Assembly (NCBI RefSeq): GCF_014203425.1
Contig: NZ_JACHJC010000001.1
Coordinates: forward strand, 62,001-126,000
Reading direction: 5' to 3'
From: Micromonospora echinospora
Lineage (GTDB): Bacteria; Actinomycetota; Actinomycetes; Mycobacteriales; Micromonosporaceae
DNA length: 64,000 nt
Part shown: positions 53,765 to 61,188 of the stretch, in pieces
Position numbering within the stretch: the first letter of the stretch is position 1
Layout: the number at the start of each line of letters is the position of its first letter
Made by a program: the position numbers and the translations under genes
The notes under the pieces: generated by a model
Told to the model about the DNA's origin: nothing
Databases searched by the model: none
What the model saw: only the letters and a program-made list of their open reading frames with translations

Positions 53765-54724
53765 ATGCTCCGCTCGGTCGCCGTCATCGTCATGGACCAG
53801 GTCGCCGCGTTCGAGCTCGGCGTGCTCGCCGAGGTCTTCGGCACCGACCGCACCGCCGACGGCTTCCCCAGCTACCGGTTCGACGTCTGCACCGCCGACG
53901 GCAGCCCCGCCCGCAGCCGCTCCGGGTTCCTGCTCACCCCCACCGCCGACCTCACAGTGGTCGAGGACGCCGACCTGGTGGCGGTGCCCGCACACGCCGA
54001 CGGCACCCCGATGCCCGAACCGGTCCTCGCCGCGCTGCGTCGCGCCGCCGACCGGGGCGCATGGCTGCTCAGCGTCTGCGCCGGCGCGTTCGTCCTCGGC
54101 GAGGCCGGCGTGCTCGACGGACGGGACTGCACCACCCACTGGCGGTACACCGACGAGCTCCAGCGGCGCTTCCCGGCCGCCAGGGTGCAGTGCGACTCGC
54201 TCTACGTGCAGGACGGCCGGCTGCTCACCAGCGCCGGCACCGCCGCCGGCATCGACGCCTGCCTGCACCTGGTACGCCAGGAGCACGGCTCGGCCGTGGC
54301 GACCCGGCTGGCCCGCCGGATGGTCGTCCCGCCGCACCGCGACGGCGGCCAGTCGCAGTACGTCGAGGCGCCGATCCCGGAGGCGCCCGAGGCGCCCACC
54401 CTGGAACCGGTGCTGGAGTGGCTGATGGGACACCTCCGCCGCCCGGTGACAGTCGACGAGCTGGCCGCACGCGCCGGAATGGCCCCGCGCACGTTCGCCC
54501 GCCGGTTCCGCGCCGAGACCGGCACCACCCCGCACGACTGGGTGACCAACCAGCGGGTGCTGCTGGCCCGGCACCTGCTGGAGGACACCACGCTGAGCGT
54601 GGAGGGCGTCGCCGAGCAGGCCGGCTTCGGCGACGCGGCGGCGCTGCGCCACCACTTCACCCGCCGGGTCGGCACCACCCCGCTCGCCTACCGCACCACC
54701 TTCCGCGAACGCACAACCGCCTGA
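53765..54724 (+). CDS. GlxA-family AraC-type transcriptional regulator
   Basis: 319 residues. An N-terminal DJ-1/PfpI (amidotransferase-like) domain (about 1-185) contains the Cys elbow LLSVCAGAFVLGEAGVLDG. The C-terminal AraC DNA-binding domain (about 220-315) has helix-turn-helix segments TVDELAARAGMAPRTFARRFRAETG and SVEGVAEQAGFGDAAALRHHFTRRVG. Ligand unknown. Palindromes over its promoter suggest autoregulation. No obvious metabolic target is adjacent other than the divergent microprotein. Confidence 0.93.
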   Translation: MLRSVAVIVMDQVAAFELGVLAEVFGTDRTADGFPSYRFDVCTADGSPARSRSGFLLTPTADLTVVEDADLVAVPAHADGTPMPEPVLAALRRAADRGAWLLSVCAGAFVLGEAGVLDGRDCTTHWRYTDELQRRFPAARVQCDSLYVQDGRLLTSAGTAAGIDACLHLVRQEHGSAVATRLARRMVVPPHRDGGQSQYVEAPIPEAPEAPTLEPVLEWLMGHLRRPVTVDELAARAGMAPRTFARRFRAETGTTPHDWVTNQRVLLARHLLEDTTLSVEGVAEQAGFGDAAALRHHFTRRVGTTPLAYRTTFRERTTA

Positions 54725-54778
54725 CCCCCGCTCCCCGCCCGCCCCTGACCCACCCGCCCTTGACCCGCCCGGCCCGGC

Positions 54779-54874
54779 GATCATGAGGTTGACCGTGCAT
54801 TCCGTCCGTTTCCAGAGCGGGCCGCCAGGTCGCCGGAGTGGCGGCATCAGGGCGTGGTCGATACCGCCACCTCC
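54779..54874. repeat. Half GATC palindrome plus a second inverted repeat
   Basis: GATCATGAGGTTGACC at 54779-54794 matches the arm of the 11255 element but has no partner arm nearby. It is followed by GGAGTGGCGGCATC (54835-54848) pairing with GATACCGCCACCTCC (54860-54874), an inverted repeat with one mismatch and one bulge. They fill most of the 184-bp gap between convergent regulator and tilS genes. Confidence 0.55.
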
Positions 54875-54908
54875 CCGAAGTGGCGGCGCGAAACAGCCAG
54901 ATCACCGG

Positions 54909-56006
54909 TCAGGGCAGGAGGTGACCGGCCTGGCGGCGTACCTGGTGGCCGCCGGGGAGGTACACCGGGCCCTGCCCCCGCCAGGCCGTGACCAGGGCGT
55001 CCAGCGCTGCCACGTGCGTGTGGGACAGCGCGGCCGGCGCCGCGCCCAGCTCGCGGGCCCAGGCGTGCAACACCCGGGTACGCACGGCGGCCGGCAACTC
55101 GGCGAGCCCGGCTACGGACAGCCCGCCACCCTCGGTCCGGACGTCGGCGAGCGCGGTGTCGGCGAGCGCGTCGAGCGCGGCGTTGTCGGCCGCGAGCAGT
55201 CCGGCAGTCCGGGCCAGGTTCGCCACCACCCCCGGCCCGAGCGCGTCGACGAGTGCCGGCAGCGCGTCGGCTCGGACCCGGGCCCGGGCGTACGCGGGAT
55301 CGACGTTGTGCGGGTCCGCCCACGGGTCGAGCCCGAGCGCGGCGCAGGCGGCCCGGGTGTCGGCGCGCGCGAGGTCGAGCAGCGGACGCAACAGGGGTAC
55401 CCCGTCGACGTCGCGCCGCTCCGGCATGCCGGACAGCCCTCGCGGTCCGGCGCCCCGGGCCAGCGCCAGCAGGACAGTCTCGGCCTGGTCGTCGCGCGTG
55501 TGCCCGAGCAGCACCCCGGCCGCGTGGTGCCGGCGGGCGGCCGCGACCAGCGCCTCGTACCGGGCCTCACGGGCGGCGGACTCGGGGCCGCCGGGCCGGC
55601 CGTCCACGCGTACCGGAAGCACCTCGACCGGGTCGAGCCCTGTGACACGGGCCCAGGCGGCGACCGCCTCGGCCTGCTCGGCGGACCCGGGTTGCAGGCC
55701 GTGATCGACGGTCACCAGGCCCGCCGGGCGGCCGAGGCGGGGAGCCACGAACGCGGTGGCGGCGGCGAGCGCGAGCGAGTCCGCGCCACCGGAGCAGGCC
55801 ACCAGCACCGGCTCGGTGCCGGGCAGGCCGGTCAGCATCCGGCGCACGGCGAGCCGCACGGCGGCGACGGCGGGAGCGGGCGACGGGGAGCGGCGCGATC
55901 GAGCGCCGGAGTCAGCCCAGCCAGGGCGATCCACCGAGCAGACCGGATCAGCCGAGCCCAGCGGACCAGCCGGGCCGGGCGGGTCAGCCGACGGGCGGGG
56001 TGGCAC
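54909..56006 (-). CDS. tilS: tRNA(Ile)-lysidine synthase TilS
   Basis: 365 residues; attaches lysine to C34 of tRNA-Ile(CAU). The PP-loop motif CSGGADSLAL is at 71-80, followed by GHTRDDQAETVLLALARGAG (about 165-184) and PLLDLARADTRAACAALGL. The C-terminal domain is short, as usual in actinobacteria. The first 45 residues are a Pro/Ser/Arg-rich leader that overlaps the upstream zincin gene by 23 bases, so the true start may be a downstream GTG near residue 25 or 50. Confidence 0.92.
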   Translation of the reverse strand: MPPRPSADPPGPAGPLGSADPVCSVDRPGWADSGARSRRSPSPAPAVAAVRLAVRRMLTGLPGTEPVLVACSGGADSLALAAATAFVAPRLGRPAGLVTVDHGLQPGSAEQAEAVAAWARVTGLDPVEVLPVRVDGRPGGPESAAREARYEALVAAARRHHAAGVLLGHTRDDQAETVLLALARGAGPRGLSGMPERRDVDGVPLLRPLLDLARADTRAACAALGLDPWADPHNVDPAYARARVRADALPALVDALGPGVVANLARTAGLLAADNAALDALADTALADVRTEGGGLSVAGLAELPAAVRTRVLHAWARELGAAPAALSHTHVAALDALVTAWRGQGPVYLPGGHQVRRQAGHLLP

Positions 56007-57051
56007 CGGCGGGCCCGTGTACGCGGTTCACCCAGGCGTCCGGGTCGCCCAGTTCGTCCAGGCGGGGCAGCGTCAGCGGAGACGAGAAGATCTTGTTGAA
56101 GCCGGCCATGCCGACCCGGTCCACCACGCCGTGCACGAACTTGCGGCCCTCCGCGTACTGGCGCATCTTGACCTCGATGCCGAGCAGCCGCCGGATCGCC
56201 TTCTCCAGCGGGTTGCCGGACTCGCGGCGGCGGTTGAACGCCGCCCGGATCGACTCGACGCTGGGGATGACCTGCGGGCCCACGCCGTCCATCACGAACT
56301 CGGCGTGCCCCTCCAGCAGCGTCATCAGCGCGGTCAGCCGGTCCAGCACGGCGCGCTGCGCCGGGGTCTGCACGATGTCCAGCACGCTGGCCCGGCTCTC
56401 CGGGTCCTTGATCGCGTCGGAGAGCGTCGCCACGCCGCGGCGCAGTCGCTCCAGCAGGTGCTCGCCGCCCTGGGAGGCGTCCACGAACGCCTGCACCTCG
56501 CCGAGGAAGTACGCGCGCATCCACGGCACGGCGGTGAACTGGGTGCGGTGGGTGACCTCGTGCAGACACACCCAGAGCCGGAAGTCGCGCGAGTTCGCGC
56601 CGAGTTTCCGCTCGACCTCGAGGATGTTCGGGGCCACCAGCAGCAGCTGGCCGGGGTCACCGGCGAAGACCTCGTACTGGCCGAGCACGCGGCCGCTCAG
56701 GTACGCCAGCACGGTCCCGGCCTGCACACCCGTCACGCGGGAACCGATCGCCTCGGTGAGCGCGCCCGGCCGCTTGTCGCCGGAGAGGCGCTCGACGAGC
56801 GGGGACACCACCTCACGCAGCCCGGCGATGTTCGCCGCGGCCCAGTCCCGGCGGTCGACCACGCGTACCGGCGGGTGGGCGACCTGCGCGCGCAGGCCGG
56901 TGTAGTCGGCGACGTGCCCGGCCGCCTCGTCGGTCAGCCGACGCAGGTCGCCGACGACGTCGGTGGCCTCGGCGTACGACACCCGAGGGCCCGACTTGCT
57001 CAGCGCCCCCGCTGTCGCGGCGGCCAGATCCCAGTCCACGAACTGCGCCAT
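55984..57051 (-). CDS. DUF2342 zinc-dependent metalloprotease-like protein
   Basis: 355 residues from ATG 57051. The helical zincin_2 family pattern includes the HExxH motif in WVCLHEVTHRTQF (about 187-199) and EGHAEFVMDGVG (about 266-277), which supplies the third ligand. The family is called F420-biosynthesis-associated in some databases, but without evidence of activity. It keeps the mycobacterial neighbourhood tilS-zincin-dacB. The first residues MAQFVDWDLAAATAGAL are typical of its members. Leaderless start suggested. Confidence 0.9.
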   Translation of the reverse strand: MAQFVDWDLAAATAGALSKSGPRVSYAEATDVVGDLRRLTDEAAGHVADYTGLRAQVAHPPVRVVDRRDWAAANIAGLREVVSPLVERLSGDKRPGALTEAIGSRVTGVQAGTVLAYLSGRVLGQYEVFAGDPGQLLLVAPNILEVERKLGANSRDFRLWVCLHEVTHRTQFTAVPWMRAYFLGEVQAFVDASQGGEHLLERLRRGVATLSDAIKDPESRASVLDIVQTPAQRAVLDRLTALMTLLEGHAEFVMDGVGPQVIPSVESIRAAFNRRRESGNPLEKAIRRLLGIEVKMRQYAEGRKFVHGVVDRVGMAGFNKIFSSPLTLPRLDELGDPDAWVNRVHGPAGATPPVG

Positions 57052-57057
57052 GAACCC

Positions 57058-57063
57058 ACCGTA
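57058..57063 (-). promoter_or_regulatory. -10-like TACGGT for the zincin gene
   Basis: TACGGT (minus strand) ends six bases before the ATG at 57051 and favours that codon over the in-frame start at 57078. Confidence 0.5.
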
Positions 57064-57117
57064 CCCGCGCCGGAACACCCCTACCCGGGCTCGCGCCCGC
57101 CGATCGACGCCCGTCGG

Positions 57118-58983
57118 TCAGCGGCAGCCGCACCCGGCCAGCGCGGAGGTGATCCGGTCCAGGGCCGCCCGGGTCTCGTCCAGCGAGCCCTGGGTCCGGT
57201 CGGTGAGCACGGCGAACGTGAGCAGCCGGCCGTCGGCGGTGGTGACCGTGCCGGCGATGGCGTTGACCCCGCTCAGCGTGCCGGTCTTGGCCCGCACCAC
57301 GCCCGCGCCCGCACTTGTCGCCGCCGCCCGGTAGCGCTCGTCGAGCGTGCCGGACCAGCCGCCGACCGGCAGGCCGCCGAAGATCGCGGCGAGTTCGGGG
57401 TGACTGCCGTTGCCGGCGAGCGTGATCAGGTCGGTGAGCAGCGAAGGGCTGATCCGGTTGGTGCGGGACAGGCCGCTGCCGTCGGCCAGGCTGATCTCGC
57501 CGGCCGGCAGGCCCAGTTCGCCGAGCACCTGGCCGGTGGCCGCCGCGCCGCCGACGAACGAGCCAGGCTTGCCCTTGGCGAGCGCCACCTGGCGGGCCAT
57601 CGCCTCGGCGATCACGTTGTCACTGTCGCTGATCATGATGTCGACCAGCCGGATCATCGGCAGCGACTCGACAGTGCCCAGTTCGGCGCCGGGGGCCGTA
57701 CCCGTGGCGCCGGACGCGGCCGGCGCAGCGCCGCGGGTCACCTGCGCGGCGCCGCCGGTGAGCCCGAGCAGCTTGGCGAACTGCCGGCCGGCGGTCAGGT
57801 CGGGCTGGGGCACCCGTTCGGCGGCGTGGTTGGTCTGCTCGGCGGTGCGTCGCGCCTCCGCCGGGTTCTTCCGGGCACCGTCGGTCATCAGCGCGGTGAT
57901 CGCCGCGCCGAACCCGCCGGTGGGGATGTCCGAGTCCCAGCCGGGCTCGAAGACCGGGCCGGTGAACAGCGACGAGTCGACGATCACCTTGGTCGGCGCG
58001 GTGCCGCCGAGCGCGTTCCGCACCTGGGCGGCGAGGTCGTCCAGCCGGGCCGCGCCCGGGTAGAAGCCGTCCTTGTCCACGGCGAGCGTGGGGTCACCGC
58101 CGCCGACCAGGACCACCTCGCCCGGGTTCGCGCCGGCCACCGCCTTCGTCGGAATCCGGTAGGCCGGGCCGCGCGCCGCGAGCACCGCCACGCCGGTCGC
58201 CAGCTTGGTCACCGAGGCGGGCACCGTGGGGGTGTCCTGGCCGCTGCCGTAGAGCGCCTGGCCGGTGCTCACGTCGGCCACCGACAGGTGGACCCGGTCG
58301 CCGAGCGCGGCGGCGCGTACCAGCGGGTCCAGGGCGGCGCGGATCCCGGCCTCGGTGGGCAGCGGGGCGTTGCCGTCCGGCCCGGCCAGCACGGCCGGCG
58401 GGGTGGGTTCGGGCGGTGCGGCGACCGCCGTACCCGAAGCGTCGTCGTCGCCCAGCCAGCCCGCGACCGGACCGGGCCGGAACACGGCCAGCCCGGCGAC
58501 CGCCAGGGCCAGCACCAGCACGCACGCGAGCGCCGCGACCAGCCGGGAGCGACGGCGCGGTGAGGCCGGGGGTGGGGAGGGCGGAGGCGGCGCGGTGCCG
58601 GCCGGCGGGACGGGCGGGCTCACCGGGATCGGACCCGGCGCACCGGGCCAGCTCACCGGCGTCGCGGGATCGTGCGCCGGGCCGACGCGGGCCGACCCGG
58701 TCGCGGGATCGTGCGCTTGGCCGGCACGGGCCGACCCGGTCGCGCCGCCGGGGCCGTCGTGCGGCTGCCCGAAGCGGGCGCCGTGCTGCGGTGGACCGAA
58801 GCGAGCCTGGCCGGGCCCGTCGTGCGGGCGGCCGACGGGGGCGGAGCCGGTGGCCGGAGCCGGACGGTGGGGGACGTTCGCACCCGGGACGGACACCCGG
58901 CCGGTGGCGCCACCGGAACCGGGACCCCCGGAACCGGACCCGTCAACCCTCTCGGGGCGGTAGTGTGAATCTTCCCTCCCCAC
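57118..58983 (-). CDS. dacB: D-alanyl-D-alanine carboxypeptidase/endopeptidase, PBP4 type
   Basis: 621 residues from GTG 58983, with AGGAGGG five bases upstream. A 145-residue cytoplasmic Pro/Gly/His-rich region includes 13-residue repeats. One membrane helix (LVAALACVLVLALAVAGLAVF) follows, then the peptidase S13 domain with SVTK (257-260), SDN (454-456) and KTG (566-568). It trims peptidoglycan stem peptides outside the cell. The long N-terminus is a lineage-specific addition to an otherwise normal PBP4. Confidence 0.94.
   Translation of the reverse strand: MGREDSHYRPERVDGSGSGGPGSGGATGRVSVPGANVPHRPAPATGSAPVGRPHDGPGQARFGPPQHGARFGQPHDGPGGATGSARAGQAHDPATGSARVGPAHDPATPVSWPGAPGPIPVSPPVPPAGTAPPPPSPPPASPRRRSRLVAALACVLVLALAVAGLAVFRPGPVAGWLGDDDASGTAVAAPPEPTPPAVLAGPDGNAPLPTEAGIRAALDPLVRAAALGDRVHLSVADVSTGQALYGSGQDTPTVPASVTKLATGVAVLAARGPAYRIPTKAVAGANPGEVVLVGGGDPTLAVDKDGFYPGAARLDDLAAQVRNALGGTAPTKVIVDSSLFTGPVFEPGWDSDIPTGGFGAAITALMTDGARKNPAEARRTAEQTNHAAERVPQPDLTAGRQFAKLLGLTGGAAQVTRGAAPAASGATGTAPGAELGTVESLPMIRLVDIMISDSDNVIAEAMARQVALAKGKPGSFVGGAAATGQVLGELGLPAGEISLADGSGLSRTNRISPSLLTDLITLAGNGSHPELAAIFGGLPVGGWSGTLDERYRAAATSAGAGVVRAKTGTLSGVNAIAGTVTTADGRLLTFAVLTDRTQGSLDETRAALDRITSALAGCGCR
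58662..58739 (-). repeat. Two tandem 39-base units in dacB
   Basis: Units 58662-58700 and 58701-58739 are nearly identical and encode DPATGSARVGPAH and DPATGSARAGQAH; a partial third copy flanks them. Confidence 0.85.
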
Positions 58984-59136
58984 GGCCCCCTCCTCCCCGC
59001 TCGAAATCGCCTTGGGCGACACTACTTCGGTCCGAACACTATGCGGCGGCCGAGGCCGACGGGGGCGTTCCCCCCGCGCCGGGGGTGAGCCGCTGGTTTC
59101 CGTTAGCCAGCGTGGGCAAACGAGGGAGCGTGGAAG

Positions 59137-59643
59137 ATGGATTTCGACGTCACGGTTGAGATCCCCAAGGGTCACCGCAACAAGTACGAGGTAGACCACG
59201 CGACCGGCCGCATCCGGCTGGACCGCACCCTCTTCACCTCCACGCAGTACCCGGCTGACTACGGCTTCATCGAGGGCACCCTCGGCGAGGACGGCGACCC
59301 GCTGGACGCGCTGGTGCTGGTGCCCGAGCCGACCTTCCCCGGCTGCCTGATCCGTTGCCGCACCATCGGCATGTTCCGGATGACGGACGAGAAGGGCGGC
59401 GACGACAAGGTCCTCTGCGTGCCCTACGAGGACCCGCGCCAGGAGCACCTGCGCGACATCCACCACCTGGGCGAGTTCGACCGGCTGGAGATCCAGCACT
59501 TCTTCGAGGTCTACAAGGACCTGGAGCCGGGCAAGTCGGTCGAGGGCGCGACCTGGGTCGGCCGCGTCGAGGCCGAGGCGGAGATCGTCGCCTCGTACCG
59601 GCGGGCCAAGGAGGCCGAGGAGCGCGGCGAGACGCTGCACTGA
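59137..59643 (+). CDS. ppa: Inorganic pyrophosphatase, family I
   Basis: 168 residues; hydrolyses pyrophosphate released by biosynthesis. Active-site residues appear in [10 protein letters not shown], the [20 protein letters not shown] signature (Asp cluster at about 53-60) and the Mg-binding [19 protein letters not shown] sits about ten bases before the ATG. It is divergent from dacB across 153 bp, the order found in mycobacteria, and convergent with eccD over a terminator. Confidence 0.97.
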   Translation: MDFDVTVEIPKGHRNKYEVDHATGRIRLDRTLFTSTQYPADYGFIEGTLGEDGDPLDALVLVPEPTFPGCLIRCRTIGMFRMTDEKGGDDKVLCVPYEDPRQEHLRDIHHLGEFDRLEIQHFFEVYKDLEPGKSVEGATWVGRVEAEAEIVASYRRAKEAEERGETLH

Positions 59644-59659
59644 CGCCCACGCTTTCGCC

Positions 59660-59694
59660 GGAGGCCCGGGTCGCGCGTCGCGACCCGGGCCTCC
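59660..59694. terminator. Bidirectional terminator between ppa and eccD
   Basis: Perfect 16-bp stem GGAGGCCCGGGTCGCG/CGCGACCCGGGCCTCC with a three-base loop between two convergent stop codons. Confidence 0.88.
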
Positions 59695-59701
59695 GCGTGT
59701 C

Positions 59702-61084
59702 TCAGGCGAGCAGGTCGCGGGCCCGGTCGTAGAGGCCCAGCACCGCGCAGGCCACCGGCACCACCGCGACCACCAGCGCGGTGTCGGTCAGGTCGGCCAG
59801 CCGGCCGAGGTACGGGGAGACCGGTCGCCGGGCGTACGTGGCGCCCGCGGTGACCGCCGCCAGGGCCAGCGCCAGCCCGCCCACGGCCAGCGCGAACCGG
59901 CCGGCCGGACCGGCGCGTTCGGCCAGCACCGCGCCGAGCAGGGCGTACCCGGCGAGCCCGGCGACGATCGCGGGCACCCGGTGGCGTACCGCCACGAAGA
60001 GCCGGGAGCGCAGCAGCAGCACCCCGGCGGCGACGGCGGCCAGCAGCAACCCGGCGGTCCGGCCGGCGGCGACGAGCACCGCGACGGCGGCGACCGCGAG
60101 CAGCGCGTGGCCGAGCAGCATCCCGGTCAGCACCTCCTCGGCGCGGGCCACCGCGGCGTGCACCTGCCCCCGGTCCGGCAGGTCCCGGGCACCGGCCGGG
60201 ACGGGCAGCGTGAGCGGCGGCAGCGGCAGCTTGCCGACCCGGATGGCCAGCAACGGCAGCCCGCCGAGCGCGAACACCAGCACGGCGAGCAGGACGGCGG
60301 CGGCCCCGGCCGGGTCGAGCAGCAGTCCGCCGAGCGCGGACGCCACGCCGGTCACGCCCACTGTCACCCCGGCCACGAAGACACGGGACCGGCTGGCCAC
60401 GCCGAGCAGGCCGAGCACCGCCACCAGCAGCAGCGCCACCGAGCCGACGAGCAGTTCCGGGGCGCCCACCCAGCGCAGGCCGGGGATCGGGCCGACCGGA
60501 TCGCCGGAGGCGACGGCGAGCGCGCCGGCCGTCGCCGCCCAGGGCAGCGCGTATCCGCCGAGGGCGGCGCCGACAGGGCCGTCACCGTACGCCCGGGAGG
60601 CCGCGGTGGCGGTGAGCACCAGGATCAGGGCGACCGCGGCGGCGACCGGCCAGCCACGTTCGCCCGGACCGGCCGCGACCACGGCGACCAGCCCGACGGC
60701 CAGGGGTACGGCGGCGCCGCCCAGCGCGGCGGCCCGGGTGGCGCGGGCCGACCAGGCGGCGCCCCGGCGCCGGGCTCCGTCGACGATCGCCTCGACCACG
60801 TCGTCGTACTCCAGTTCGGGCCACTCGGCACGGGCCGGCACGAGGTGCAGCACCTCGCCGTCGCGGACGCCCTGCGGCAGCAGCGCCTGCGCGGTGGCGA
60901 GCACCCCGCCGTCGGTACGGCGCAGCACCCACCCGCCGTGCCGTTCACCGTCGTCTGCCAGCCCTTCCCCGGCGTGCCGGAGCACCTCGGGCAGCAGCTC
61001 GGCCAGGGGGACCTGCTCCGGCAGGGCCACGTCGACCCGCCGCCGGGGCGCGCTGATGGTGACCCGGGCGAGCCCGCTTGTCAT
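59702..61084 (-). CDS. eccD: Type VII secretion membrane protein EccD
   Basis: 460 residues. An N-terminal YukD ubiquitin-like domain (residues 1-85, RVTISAPRRRVDVALPEQVPLAELLPEVL) precedes 11 hydrophobic helices (about 115-455), the layout of EccD, which lines the ESX inner-membrane complex as a dimer. A GGAG site precedes the ATG. Together with the divergent eccC it marks the left end of an ESX locus; the remaining components would be expected to the right of the window. Confidence 0.92.
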   Translation of the reverse strand: MTSGLARVTISAPRRRVDVALPEQVPLAELLPEVLRHAGEGLADDGERHGGWVLRRTDGGVLATAQALLPQGVRDGEVLHLVPARAEWPELEYDDVVEAIVDGARRRGAAWSARATRAAALGGAAVPLAVGLVAVVAAGPGERGWPVAAAVALILVLTATAASRAYGDGPVGAALGGYALPWAATAGALAVASGDPVGPIPGLRWVGAPELLVGSVALLLVAVLGLLGVASRSRVFVAGVTVGVTGVASALGGLLLDPAGAAAVLLAVLVFALGGLPLLAIRVGKLPLPPLTLPVPAGARDLPDRGQVHAAVARAEEVLTGMLLGHALLAVAAVAVLVAAGRTAGLLLAAVAAGVLLLRSRLFVAVRHRVPAIVAGLAGYALLGAVLAERAGPAGRFALAVGGLALALAAVTAGATYARRPVSPYLGRLADLTDTALVVAVVPVACAVLGLYDRARDLLA

Positions 61085-61188
61085 CGAGGTATCTCCATAT
61101 CGAGCGGGAACAGTGGGCTGACGGACGAGAGGACTTTACCTACGATGAGCCAGGCTCGGGTTACCCAGAGCCACTTCGGGGAGGGCGA

